Shown: positions 17,602 through 26,985, numbered from the stretch's first letter. The stretch is 33,646 nucleotides of DNA from Clostridiales bacterium (GCA_015069505.1 SVIL01000008.1:1-33646), one strand, 5' to 3'. The notes: generated from the sequence alone by a model not told the origin. Numbers and translations: made by a program.

Positions 17602-18743
17602 TAGTTTACTTCCGAATAACTGCCGTAATACTTAAAGCCTTCGACCTGAGTTTCAAGTTCAAATATCAGTTGCGAAAACTCTTTGGAATATACGGATGCA
17701 TCAAGGTCAAAGTAGAACATAAACTCAAAGTCCCTACCAACGATAGGACGGCTTTCAAGTTTTATGACGTTTATGCCGAGTGAAGATAATCTTGCCATAA
17801 CGTTATACAAAGCACCCGGTTTATTTGCCGTTGAAAATACCAAACTGGTTCTGTTTGCACCGGGATAAATCTCTAATTTTTTGCTTATGCAAATGAATTT
17901 GGTGAAGTTAGAATCGGTGTTTTGAACCTTGCCTTCCTGAATAACAAGCCCGTACTGTTCCGCACAATCGTGTGAAGATATTGCCGCTACGTCAGTTCTA
18001 TCTGAAGTTGCAACCATATTTGCGGCGATTGCCGTGTTTGCTACGACGGTAATCTTTACACCCTTTAACGAACGCAAGAAGGACGAACATTGATTTATGG
18101 CTTGTTCGTGTGAATATATCTCTTTAACTTGGTCAAGTCTTACTCCCGATTTGGTTAGCAAGACGTGATTGATTTGCATTTTTATTGAGCGAACAATATA
18201 AAAATCGTACTTTGCAAGTAGGTCGTAGGTCATATTTACCGAACCTGCGGTACTGTTCTCTAACGGCACTATACCATAGTCGCAAAGACCCGTGTCAACC
18301 GCTTGGAAAACGTTTTCAAAGGTGTTGACGTACATTATATCGGGAAGGGTAAACATTTTGTCGCAAGCCTTTTGCGAATACGCACCCTCTATGCCTTGAC
18401 AAGCGACGTGTGCCCTTTCGGGGAAAAGATTAGGGGTTTGGGATAGAGCGTTAGATATCTTTAAACCAAGTTCGGACTTTGTTTGCATATGCTTGCTTTG
18501 ATACGAACGACTTAAATCCATCATCGTAGTAAACAATACTCTCGTATATGCCGACATATCTTCGCCCGCCAAATCCGATACCTTATTTAAAAGTTGACGT
18601 TCACGCTCAGCGTCACGGATGGGAAGTTTATTTTGCTTTTTATACTGTGCTATCTGTTCGGATAGTTCCATCCTTTCGGCGAAAAGCGAAACCATCTTTT
18701 CGTTTATACTATCTACTTTTTCTCTTAGTTCCTTAATATCCAT
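17601..18743 (-). CDS. pheA: Bifunctional chorismate mutase / prephenate dehydratase with ACT domain
   Basis: N-terminal AroQ-type CM (MDIKELREKVDSINEKMVSLFAERMELSEQIAQYK), PDT (GIEGAYSQKA, DYGIVPLENSTAGSV), C-terminal ACT (NKPGALYNVMARLSSLGINVIKLESRP). Confidence 0.93.
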   Translation of the reverse strand: MDIKELREKVDSINEKMVSLFAERMELSEQIAQYKKQNKLPIRDAERERQLLNKVSDLAGEDMSAYTRVLFTTMMDLSRSYQSKHMQTKSELGLKISNALSQTPNLFPERAHVACQGIEGAYSQKACDKMFTLPDIMYVNTFENVFQAVDTGLCDYGIVPLENSTAGSVNMTYDLLAKYDFYIVRSIKMQINHVLLTKSGVRLDQVKEIYSHEQAINQCSSFLRSLKGVKITVVANTAIAANMVATSDRTDVAAISSHDCAEQYGLVIQEGKVQNTDSNFTKFICISKKLEIYPGANRTSLVFSTANKPGALYNVMARLSSLGINVIKLESRPIVGRDFEFMFYFDLDASVYSKEFSQLIFELETQVEGFKYYGSYSEVN

Positions 18744-18753
18744 AACTATCTCC

Positions 18754-19821
18754 TTACTTATCTAAAATCATATCCGCTATAACGATTGCGGTAACCGCTT
18801 CTACTACGGGGACTGCACGAACGCCTATGCAAGGGTCGTGCCTGCCCTTTATTTGAAGTTTACACTCTTCTTTAGTGTTTATATTAACGCTTTGTTGGGG
18901 TTTTAAGATTGACGGCGTAGGCTTAAACGCAACGTTAAACGTCAAAGGCATACCGTTCGTAATTCCACCGTTTATTCCGCCGGCATTATTAGTAACAGTC
19001 TTGATTTCACCATTTTTGATACATAGTGGGTCGTTGTTTTGGCTACCACGCAAAGTACTGCCGTAAAAACCTGAGCCAACTTCAAAACCCTTGACTGCGG
19101 GGATGGAAAAAATCGCACTCGCAAGAATACTTTCTACGCCACAGAACATCGGGTCGCCAAGTCCCAAAGGCGTGCCGACAACCTTACACTCAATGGTAGC
19201 ACCCACGCTATCCCCGTCAAGCCGTGCGGACTCGATTTCCGATTTCATCTTTTCCGCTACGTCACTGTCTAATGCGGGAAAGTCTGATAAGTTTTGCTCG
19301 ATATCGTTTGATACGGGGTCGTAAGATTTATCCTCAATACCACCCACCGACCTAAGGTGTGCGGTGATAAATACGCCTTTTTCTTCTAAATACTTTTTGC
19401 AAAGTGCTCCTGCGATACACAATGGGGCGGTTAAACGACCTGAAAACTGTCCGCCACCACGCACGTCTCTCGATAAGCCGTACTTAATAAGCGAAGTGAA
19501 ATCGCTATGGGACGGACGAGGCATAACCTCTATATCTGAATAGTCTTTGGATTTAACGTTGGTGTTTTGTATAACACCGCAAATGGGTGCTCCACAAGTT
19601 TCGCCCAAAGCGTTAAGCCCTGAAATAAAAGTCACCTCGTCACCCTCTTTCCTCGGTGTGGAAAACGCTCCGCCCGGGGCACGACGAGCCATAAACTTTT
19701 TTACGTATTCGTCGTCAACCTTTACGCCTGACGGGAAGCCGTCGATAACCACGCCGATTGCGGGGCTATGCGATTGCCCAAACACGGTCACCTTTATGTT
19801 TTTGCCGATGGTGTTTGACAT
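18754..19821 (-). CDS. aroC: Chorismate synthase
   Basis: MSNTIGKNIKVTVFGQSHSPAIGVVIDGFPSGV...RRAPGG...GRHDPCIGVRAVPVVEA. Start refined from 19839. Confidence 0.94.
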   Translation of the reverse strand: MSNTIGKNIKVTVFGQSHSPAIGVVIDGFPSGVKVDDEYVKKFMARRAPGGAFSTPRKEGDEVTFISGLNALGETCGAPICGVIQNTNVKSKDYSDIEVMPRPSHSDFTSLIKYGLSRDVRGGGQFSGRLTAPLCIAGALCKKYLEEKGVFITAHLRSVGGIEDKSYDPVSNDIEQNLSDFPALDSDVAEKMKSEIESARLDGDSVGATIECKVVGTPLGLGDPMFCGVESILASAIFSIPAVKGFEVGSGFYGSTLRGSQNNDPLCIKNGEIKTVTNNAGGINGGITNGMPLTFNVAFKPTPSILKPQQSVNINTKEECKLQIKGRHDPCIGVRAVPVVEAVTAIVIADMILDK

Positions 19822-19822
19822 T

Positions 19823-21085
19823 TTATATCTCCTTGGCAATTATGCCTAATTTACTCAATTCACTAAAAAATTCGGGGTACGATTTATTGACCGCTTCCGC
19901 CTCGTTTATCAACACGTTCCCCGTGCATACCGAAGCCGCAACGGCACTACTCATCACGATTCGATGGTCGTTAAAGGACGAAATCTCACCACCCGTAAGT
20001 TTGGATCTGCCCTCAATAATCATACCGTCTTCCGTTTCAACTGCGTTACCGCCCAAGGCGTTTATCATACTCACTACCGATTTTATGCGATCACTTTCTT
20101 TAAGGCATAGTCTTTGTGCGTTAATAACCCTCGTCTTGCCTTTTGCAACCGCACCTATAACGGCTAAGGTTGGAATTAAATCGGGGATATCTTTCGCATC
20201 GATTTCTATGCCGTGCAAGTCGCCACCGCTGACGGTTACGCTATCTTTTGACGTAGTTACCCGTCCGCCAAACGCCTTTATTACATCTATAACCCTTTTA
20301 TCCCCTTGCTTACTTTCAAGGTCAACGTTACCAACCGTAACCTCGCCTGAGATAGCACCTAAGGTCAAAAAGAAAGCGGAATTAGACCAGTCACCACCCG
20401 CATTTAATTTAGTGGGGGTTTTGTATTTATCGGGGCTTACGGTATATACGTTTTGACAAACGCTTACCTTTGCACCGAATTTACGCATACAGTCAACAGT
20501 TATATCCACGTACGGCTTTGATTGAAAGTCGCCCGTAACGATTACCTTCCCACCGCCGATTATCGGCAACGCCATTAGTAGCCCTGAGATAAACTGCGAA
20601 CTTACTTCGCCTGAAATTTCATATTCACCGCCGAAAAGTTTACCGTTTACGTTAAGCGGATATACCCCGTTTTGCGAGAGGGTTACGCCGTTACTTGACA
20701 TAAGTTCGTAGAGGGGTGACAGCGGTCTTTCAGATAGCCTACCGTTGACGGTAACCGAATAGTTTAGCCCTAATGCCGAAAACACGGGAAGTATAAACCT
20801 AAGCGTTGAACCACTTTCGTTGGGACATACGCTTATCCTATCCGTTGGCAGGATTTGGGCGGGGGTTACGGTAAAGACGTTATTTGAATCTTCAATCTTT
20901 ACCCCTGTTGCCGTTAAGCAAGAGATAGTTGCGATTACGTCTTTGCTCGGCTTTCCGCTATAAGATATTTGGGTTTGCCCGTCCGTGCAAAGAGAGGCTA
21001 TTATCAAAAGCCTATGCAATTCGGATTTTGATGAGAGTATATTTACTCTGCCCCGTGCGGTGGATGGGGTTAAAAGAACTTTCAT
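19823..21085 (-). CDS. aroA: 3-phosphoshikimate 1-carboxyvinyltransferase (EPSP synthase)
   Basis: SKSELHRLLIIASL, ESGSTLRFILPV, GRLSERPL, SSQFISGLLMALP, KESDRI, FNDHRIVMSSAVAA. Confidence 0.93.
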   Translation of the reverse strand: MKVLLTPSTARGRVNILSSKSELHRLLIIASLCTDGQTQISYSGKPSKDVIATISCLTATGVKIEDSNNVFTVTPAQILPTDRISVCPNESGSTLRFILPVFSALGLNYSVTVNGRLSERPLSPLYELMSSNGVTLSQNGVYPLNVNGKLFGGEYEISGEVSSQFISGLLMALPIIGGGKVIVTGDFQSKPYVDITVDCMRKFGAKVSVCQNVYTVSPDKYKTPTKLNAGGDWSNSAFFLTLGAISGEVTVGNVDLESKQGDKRVIDVIKAFGGRVTTSKDSVTVSGGDLHGIEIDAKDIPDLIPTLAVIGAVAKGKTRVINAQRLCLKESDRIKSVVSMINALGGNAVETEDGMIIEGRSKLTGGEISSFNDHRIVMSSAVAASVCTGNVLINEAEAVNKSYPEFFSELSKLGIIAKEI

Positions 21086-21086
21086 A

Positions 21087-22130
21087 TCAGTTTAACAAAA
21101 ACTCCTTCCACTCGGTCGTGGTAAACTTTTTGAGAACGCAAGTCCCTACGGTTTTTGGAATTACGACCGTGATTTTGTCGTCCTTGCGTTTTTTATCTAT
21201 CATAGTGATTTCAAATAATTCGTCTAACGTATATTTGCAAGTATCGGTTAAGCCGTAAACGTTTAAGACCGACTGCAAAGTGGTTAGAACGTGGTCGTTG
21301 ACGTAACCCTTTTTAACGGCACGCTCGGTTATCAGGCACATACCCATACCTACGGCTATCCCGTGCGGGATTGAAAAATCGCTTTTGCGTTCGATTGCGT
21401 GACCCAAGGTGTGACCAAAATTCAAAAGTTGTCTATCCCCGTTATCAAATTCGTCACGCTCAACGACCGAGCGTTTTAGGTCGATACACCTATATATTAT
21501 ATCTTCGGCTTTATCTGTCATACCGCTTGCGATAAGGCTTAAAAGGTCTTTATCAGATATCATACCGTACTTGATAATCTCTGCCATACCGCACTTAAAC
21601 TCTATATCGGGAAGGGTTTTCATAGTGTCGATATCGCACACTACAAGGGCGGGTTGATAAAAAGCACCCGCTAAATTTTTGCCCGCTTTAAGGTTGATTG
21701 CAGTCTTACCGCCCACCGACGAATCGGCAAAAGCCAAAAGGGTAGTGGGGACTTGGACAAACTTTACGCCACGCAAAAAACTTGATGCAACAAAGCCCGT
21801 AAGGTCGCCTACTACCCCACCGCCAAGTGCCACTAAGCAATCTGAACGGGTAAAACCGTTTTTAGCAAGAAATTCTAAAATGTTCAAAAATTCAACACCG
21901 CTTTTACTATCTTCACCGCCGTCTATAACATACTTAAAGACGTTATATCCACCATTTTTAAGGTTATCGATAACCTTTACCGAATACAACTTATCGACGT
22001 TTTTGTCCGTGATAACCGCTATTCTACAAGGGTTTACGACAGCATTAACCAAGGTGGATAAGTCGCTTAGTAAACCGCTACCCACGATTACGTTATATGA
22101 AGTTGACGCATTGATTTTTAATGTCTTCAT
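21087..22130 (-). CDS. aroB: 3-dehydroquinate synthase
   Basis: VALGGGVVGDLTGFVASSFLRGVKFVQVPTTLLAFADSSVGGKTAINL; NFGHTLGHAIE; HGIAVGMGM. Confidence 0.94.
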   Translation of the reverse strand: MKTLKINASTSYNVIVGSGLLSDLSTLVNAVVNPCRIAVITDKNVDKLYSVKVIDNLKNGGYNVFKYVIDGGEDSKSGVEFLNILEFLAKNGFTRSDCLVALGGGVVGDLTGFVASSFLRGVKFVQVPTTLLAFADSSVGGKTAINLKAGKNLAGAFYQPALVVCDIDTMKTLPDIEFKCGMAEIIKYGMISDKDLLSLIASGMTDKAEDIIYRCIDLKRSVVERDEFDNGDRQLLNFGHTLGHAIERKSDFSIPHGIAVGMGMCLITERAVKKGYVNDHVLTTLQSVLNVYGLTDTCKYTLDELFEITMIDKKRKDDKITVVIPKTVGTCVLKKFTTTEWKEFLLN

Positions 22131-22963
22131 ACCCCTTTATCACACCTTTCCTTTCTTTCCCTGCCATCTTTAAGCAAGGCTTTTAAAGTATCAAAATCGT
22201 TTTCGGTTATAGCCTTATCATATTTTTTAAGTTCTTCGATTAAGCCTTTGATTTCAAACGATATGTTTTTTGCGTTGTCCAAAAATAGCCTTGCCCACAT
22301 TTCTTCGTTTAGCCACGCAACTCTCGTCAAGTCCTTATACGAACCTGCCGAAAAGCCTTTATGCACCACTGCGTTGGGGCTTTTGACGTACGCGTTGCTT
22401 ACCACGTGTGCAAGTTGTGAAGTGAACGCAATAATTTCATCGTGCTTTTCCGCCGTAGTTACGGAAACGGACGCAAAGCCTGCGATAGTAAGCACGTCCT
22501 TTATCTTTTTCAAAAGCAATACGTCCTCGTCGTGCTTAGGGACAAGCACCATATTTTGACCGACGAAAAGGTCTTGCTTACTGTATTTTAGACCTGAATA
22601 CTGAGTACCCGCCATAGGGTGACCGCCGATGAAGTGAAAACCAAAATTTTCGGCAATCTCAAAACAAGGTTTGCAAACCGAAGTCTTAACACCGCAGCAA
22701 TCCACGACTATACAGTCTTTCTTAAATTCGTTTGCGTGTGTTTTTACATATTCAACCGTTTGTGCGGCAGAAATTGCTATAAAAACAAAATCACACTCGC
22801 CAAGCCTACCGTCTAAATCCCCGTCAATAAACTCGCTCATAACGGCGATTTGGGTGGTAAACTTATTTATATCCGTACCTAAAACGGTTACTTTTTCTGA
22901 AAACTTAAAGGCTTTGGCTAGCGAACCACCGATAAGCCCTAAGCCGACTATTCCTATATTCAT
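22127..22963 (-). CDS. tyrA: Prephenate dehydrogenase
   Basis: MNIGIVGLGLIGGSLAKAFK...GGHPMAGTQYSGL...HDEIIAFTSQLAHVVSNAYV; no obvious C-terminal ACT domain. Confidence 0.9.
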   Translation of the reverse strand: MNIGIVGLGLIGGSLAKAFKFSEKVTVLGTDINKFTTQIAVMSEFIDGDLDGRLGECDFVFIAISAAQTVEYVKTHANEFKKDCIVVDCCGVKTSVCKPCFEIAENFGFHFIGGHPMAGTQYSGLKYSKQDLFVGQNMVLVPKHDEDVLLLKKIKDVLTIAGFASVSVTTAEKHDEIIAFTSQLAHVVSNAYVKSPNAVVHKGFSAGSYKDLTRVAWLNEEMWARLFLDNAKNISFEIKGLIEELKKYDKAITENDFDTLKALLKDGRERKERCDKGV

Positions 22964-22966
22964 ATT

Positions 22967-23971
22967 CTATCCTTTAACAACTTCTAAAACTTTGTTTACG
23001 CTTTTTGCCACGTCGTCAAACTGTGCGGGAGTTAGTGATTGTGCCCCGTCGCATAACGCACGTGCGGGGTTATTATGGACTTCTATCATAAGTCCGTCCG
23101 CACCGCAAGCCGCTGCCGCAAGCGACATAGGCTTAACAAGTTTTGACATACCCGTTGAGTGTGAGGGGTCAACGACTACCGGCAAGTGGGTCAATTCTTT
23201 TAGCATAGGTACGGCTGAAAGGTCAATCGTGTTACGTGTAAAGGTTTCAAACGTTCTTATTCCACGTTCGCATAAAATTATATCTTCGTTTCCGCCTGCC
23301 ATAATGTATTCGGCACTCATTAAAAGTTCTTTCATAGTGTTTGCAAGACCACGCTTTAAGAGTATAGGCTTTTTGGTTTTGCCGAGTTCTTTTAAGAGTT
23401 CAAAGTTTTGCATATTTCTTGCACCGACTTGGATGATATCTACGTCTTCAAACAAGTCAAGGTGGTTTATGTTGAGGATTTCGGTTACGATAGGCATTTT
23501 GGTTTCACGCTTTGCCTCTAACAATAGGTCTATCCCCTCTGCTTTAAGACCCTGAAAATCGTAAGGGGAAGTCCTTGGCTTAAACGCACCGCCACGAAGC
23601 ATCAACGCACCAGAACGTTTAACCGACGATGCGATTTCAAGGATTTGTTCTTCGGACTCTACCGAACAAGGCCCTGCTATCATACAGAAGTTTCCGCCAC
23701 CTATTTTCACGCCCCCAACGTCAATGACCGTGTCCTCGGGATGGAACTTACGGTTGGCTTTTTTGAAAGGCTCGGATATCTTTTTGACCGTTTCAACGAT
23801 TTCAAGACCTTCGACGAGATCAGCGTCAATCTTTGCCGTATCGCCTATTAAACCTATTATAGTGTTATATTCCCCGTGGGAAACGTGGACGCGAACACCT
23901 TGCGTTTCTATCCATGAAATAAGATTATTTACCTGCTTTTCCGGACTGCCCTGTTTGATTACGATTATCAT
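22967..23971 (-). CDS. aroF: DAHP synthase with N-terminal ferredoxin-like regulatory domain
   Basis: MIIVIKQGSPEKQVNNLISWIE... then IAGPCSVESEEQILEIASSVK, RGGAFKPRTSPYDFQGL, VDPSHSTG. RBS AAGGAG. Confidence 0.93.
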   Translation of the reverse strand: MIIVIKQGSPEKQVNNLISWIETQGVRVHVSHGEYNTIIGLIGDTAKIDADLVEGLEIVETVKKISEPFKKANRKFHPEDTVIDVGGVKIGGGNFCMIAGPCSVESEEQILEIASSVKRSGALMLRGGAFKPRTSPYDFQGLKAEGIDLLLEAKRETKMPIVTEILNINHLDLFEDVDIIQVGARNMQNFELLKELGKTKKPILLKRGLANTMKELLMSAEYIMAGGNEDIILCERGIRTFETFTRNTIDLSAVPMLKELTHLPVVVDPSHSTGMSKLVKPMSLAAAACGADGLMIEVHNNPARALCDGAQSLTPAQFDDVAKSVNKVLEVVKG

Positions 23972-24003
23972 AAAAAATCTCCTTAAAAAAATGCTTTAAT
24001 AAT

Positions 24004-24033
24004 AAAAAAATGAGCCGATATGCTTACGGCTCA
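24004..24033 (-). terminator. Attenuator terminator in the aro operon leader
   Basis: Minus strand TGAGCCG-TAAGCATAT-CGGCTCA-TTTTTTT, between the aro promoter and aroF. Confidence 0.85.
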
Positions 24034-24075
24034 CAATAATCACGGTGTAAAGTTGCACGCAAAAATTATGGAGCC
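24028..24075 (-). promoter_or_regulatory. Predicted antiterminator helix of the aro leader
   Basis: GGCTCCATAAT (24065-24075) can pair with ATTATTGTGAGCC (24028-24040), 11 pairs with two bulged T residues; the 3' segment is also the 5' arm of the terminator. Confidence 0.65.
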
Positions 24076-24138
24076 TTAAAAGTTTCCATTTCTAAAGTAA
24101 AAGTAAAAATAAAATTTTTGGTTGCACGAAAATTTCAT
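24076..24138 (-). CDS. Aromatic-rich attenuator leader peptide MKFSCNQKFYFYFYFRNGNF*
   Basis: 20-codon ORF in the transcribed leader with 6 Phe and 3 Tyr, including the run FYFYFYF; upstream AAGG; stop codon directly precedes antiterminator segment 2. Confidence 0.8.
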   Translation of the reverse strand: MKFSCNQKFYFYFYFRNGNF

Positions 24139-24192
24139 ATTAAAATTACCTTAACGCGTGTTTTTTGCGGAAAAGTTCCGCTTACTTTTTTA

Positions 24193-24221
24193 ATTATACG
24201 CCCCTATTTTTTACTTGTCAA
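24193..24221 (-). promoter_or_regulatory. Perfect consensus sigma-A promoter for the aro operon
   Basis: Minus strand TTGACA-17 nt (AGTAAAAAATAGGGGCG)-TATAAT. Confidence 0.9.
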
Positions 24222-24332
24222 CGATTTTTTGAAAATAATTCAATATTTTACTACTTTTTTTGAATTTTATTCAAATTTTAGAAAATTTTTATACGCCTTA
24301 AAAAATCTTTATTTAAAGCCCTGCTACACAAT

Positions 24333-24363
24333 AAAAAAGCATATCCAAAATTTTTGGGTATGC
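24333..24363 (-). terminator. Terminator of tRNA-Val
   Basis: Minus strand GCATACCCAAAA-A-TTTTGGATATGC then TTTTTT. Confidence 0.8.
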
Positions 24364-24371
24364 CTAATATA

Positions 24372-24448
<77 letters not shown>

Positions 24449-24615
24449 AAGTGCTAAAATATAATATCACAATTTAAATTTTTTATCAAGCAATAATGCC
24501 GACTTTTTTGGTTTTTATTATTTTATAGTTTGATTTTTTTGTTTTTTGTGTTAAAATATTCTTAACGGTAACCTAAATGGGTTACGATAAAATTTTAATT
24601 TGAGGTCTATTATTT

Positions 24616-25089
24616 ATGGCAAAAACTGATAAGAAAAAATTTACTATGCCTATACAAAAAAACATTGCACTTATCGCACACGACAATATGAAGCAAGATT
24701 TAATCGACTGGTGCCTTGAAAACAAGGATATTTTGGTAAAACACTTCCTTTGCGGAACGGGCACTACCGCTAAAATGGTTGCGGCAAAAACGGGGCTTCC
24801 CGTTCGTGGGTTTAACAGCGGTCCGCTTGGCGGCGACCAACAAATCGGGGCAAGAATAGTTGACGGAAAAATCGACGTAGTTATATTCTTTTCCGACCCT
24901 CTCACCGCACAACCGCACGACCCTGACGTAAAGGCGTTGCTTAGAATCGCTCAAGTTTTCGATATCCCTATCGCCAACAACCGTGCAACTGCCGACTTTA
25001 TTATTACCAGCCCTTATATGGAAAGCACTTACGACCACGAACTTACCGACTTTAATAAAGTTACTACGGATAGAGCGAACACGCTATAA
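24616..25089 (+). CDS. mgsA: Methylglyoxal synthase
   Basis: IALIAHDNMKQDLIDWC...GTGTTAKMV...GPLGGDQQIGARI...FFSDPLTAQPHDPDVKALLRIAQV. Confidence 0.94.
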   Translation: MAKTDKKKFTMPIQKNIALIAHDNMKQDLIDWCLENKDILVKHFLCGTGTTAKMVAAKTGLPVRGFNSGPLGGDQQIGARIVDGKIDVVIFFSDPLTAQPHDPDVKALLRIAQVFDIPIANNRATADFIITSPYMESTYDHELTDFNKVTTDRANTL

Positions 25090-25105
25090 CTAAAAAACAA
25101 TTTTT

Positions 25106-25139
25106 AAGCCCGTCGCAAATTGCGACGGGCTTAGTTTTT
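25106..25139. terminator. Intrinsic terminator between convergent mgsA and anti-sigma genes
   Basis: AAGCCCGTCGCAA-A-TTGCGACGGGCTT with T-rich flanks on both sides. Confidence 0.9.
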
Positions 25140-25148
25140 AAGTTTTAA

Positions 25149-26465
25149 TTAACTTCGTGGACCTTGCCATTGATTTTGCCACTCGGACTTCATTGCATCC
25201 CAGTCGTTATAATAATCGTCCATCATATCTTCAAGCCAGTCCTCGTAATCGTCGTCAAAATTGTCCGGCTTAAAGTGTGAATTTATTTCGTCCAACGCTG
25301 AATTAACGTGTTCGTTATGCTTATCGTGGATTTCTTGTTTTTTAGTTTCCACCTTACTATGCAATTCATCTATTTGCCTTAAAACTTCGTCGGCGTTGTC
25401 CTTTATCGTTTGAACGATTTCACTAATCGCAGGATTGTTAAACATTTCAAAACCAAATAAGCACCCTTGGATTTCAAGAAACAAACCACGGGTATCCCTT
25501 CCGCCCTCAGATGCGTCTTCAATTCTATCCACGATTGAATCTAACCTTTCTATCGTTGGATGTAACAGTTCTCTGAAAGAACTTGATTCGCAAATCTCTT
25601 CTAAACTATCTACGCTCATCTTTAAGCCGTCTAATAGGCTATCCACGTAAGATTCAATGTTTTCGATTTCCGTATGGTATTCGTCGTCGCCGAGGTTTTC
25701 AAGTCGTTTGCCGATTGCGGAAACACGTTTATTGATTTCCGAAACAGATATAGTCGAATACTCGGATTCGCTTATCGTAGCACCGTGGCTTATGGCGTCT
25801 AATATTAGTTGAAGTTTTGATGCGGATACGCCAAAGTTTTGAGCATCAGCCTCTAACGAATTATTGTACTTTTCGGTAATTACCAAACAATACACGCCTT
25901 TGTTTTTTATGTTGTCGGTTAGTTTTTGTCGTACCTTTTGGCTAAACTTCGTGTTTAGCGTTTGGTCTTCAAGACTGCCGGTTATTAGTACTGCGTTGTT
26001 TTGGCGGGTTGGAGAGATATAACCCGTTTTATACGCAAGTTCCCATATCATAACCGCTACGTCTTCACCGCTTTTGCCGTTAAATTCCGACTTATCCTGA
26101 CCGCTAAGCAATACTAATGCGTCTTGGTTTAGAGGAATAACCTCTGTGGTTTTTCCATTCTCATCCACAGAAACCTGTATGCTTGGGTTTATGTCGATAT
26201 AAAACGTTCCGCTAAAATTAAGCGGGGTTGACTTCGTAAAATTAGGGATTATAAAGCAAAGTGCTATTATCAAAGCCAAAAATACACCACATACGGATAT
26301 TATAAGTCCACGCTTATCGGTAACATGTACGCTACTGCCAACTTCGGGTACCGCTTCGCAAACGGTAGGTGTAGAAAGCACTTCACTTTCCACCCTTTCC
26401 CACACCCGTTTCTTTGCGGGACTAAACGACGATTTAATTTTATTTTCTATATCTCTATTTTTCAT
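25149..26465 (-). CDS. RsgI-like transmembrane anti-sigma factor
   Basis: Cytoplasmic N-terminus MKNRDIENKIKSSFSPAKKRVWERVESEV, one TM (GLIISVCGVFLALIIALCFIIPNF), then extracellular FYIDINPSIQVSVDENGKTTEVIPLNQDALVLL. Start refined from 26507; overlaps the sigma gene end. Confidence 0.75.
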   Translation of the reverse strand: MKNRDIENKIKSSFSPAKKRVWERVESEVLSTPTVCEAVPEVGSSVHVTDKRGLIISVCGVFLALIIALCFIIPNFTKSTPLNFSGTFYIDINPSIQVSVDENGKTTEVIPLNQDALVLLSGQDKSEFNGKSGEDVAVMIWELAYKTGYISPTRQNNAVLITGSLEDQTLNTKFSQKVRQKLTDNIKNKGVYCLVITEKYNNSLEADAQNFGVSASKLQLILDAISHGATISESEYSTISVSEINKRVSAIGKRLENLGDDEYHTEIENIESYVDSLLDGLKMSVDSLEEICESSSFRELLHPTIERLDSIVDRIEDASEGGRDTRGLFLEIQGCLFGFEMFNNPAISEIVQTIKDNADEVLRQIDELHSKVETKKQEIHDKHNEHVNSALDEINSHFKPDNFDDDYEDWLEDMMDDYYNDWDAMKSEWQNQWQGPRS

Positions 26466-26976
26466 TGTTTCCGCCCTGCAAAAAAGTTCGCATTTTTTTA
26501 AGTGCATTATTGTACCGCCAAGTAACCGTTCCTAAACTTTCACCGGTTAAATTTGCGATCTCTCTATGCTTCATACCTGAATTATGTAGTAATACCGTCT
26601 CACGCTCAACGTCGGACAAAACGTTTAACGCATTTTCCACCGTTAGGCGATTATGTGCGTTGTCTTCTATCCCGTACGAACCTGCGTTAAGATCTTCGGT
26701 TATAGCCGTATTTTCACGCTCACGCCGTTTGATAAAAGTTAGTGCGTGGTTTTTGGTTATGGTTATCAAAAAACTTTTGCCACTACCACCACGGTAACTT
26801 TCCGCCTTGTTCCATAGCGTTACGAACACGTCCGCCGCTACGTCCTCAGCGTCAACGCCCCTACGCGTTATTGAGTACGCCACCGAATACACAAGTTTGA
26901 AACATTTGTTATAAAGTTTTTCAAACGCAACCTTATCCTTTGAGGCGGTGCGTTCTATTAACGTCTCTATACTCAT
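26455..26976 (-). CDS. ECF-type RNA polymerase sigma factor
   Basis: AFEKLYNKCFKLVYSVAYSITRRGVDAEDVAADVFVTLWNKAESYRGG...ALNVLSDVERETVLLHNSGMKHREIANLTGESLGTVTWRYNNALKKMR. Confidence 0.9.
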   Translation of the reverse strand: MSIETLIERTASKDKVAFEKLYNKCFKLVYSVAYSITRRGVDAEDVAADVFVTLWNKAESYRGGSGKSFLITITKNHALTFIKRRERENTAITEDLNAGSYGIEDNAHNRLTVENALNVLSDVERETVLLHNSGMKHREIANLTGESLGTVTWRYNNALKKMRTFLQGGNNEK

Positions 26977-26985
26977 TTCGGGGAT

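Noticed and set aside
23972-24186. T-box riboswitch in the aro leader
   Set aside because: No AGGGTGGNACCGCG-like T-box sequence was found; the leader-peptide attenuation model explains the region better.
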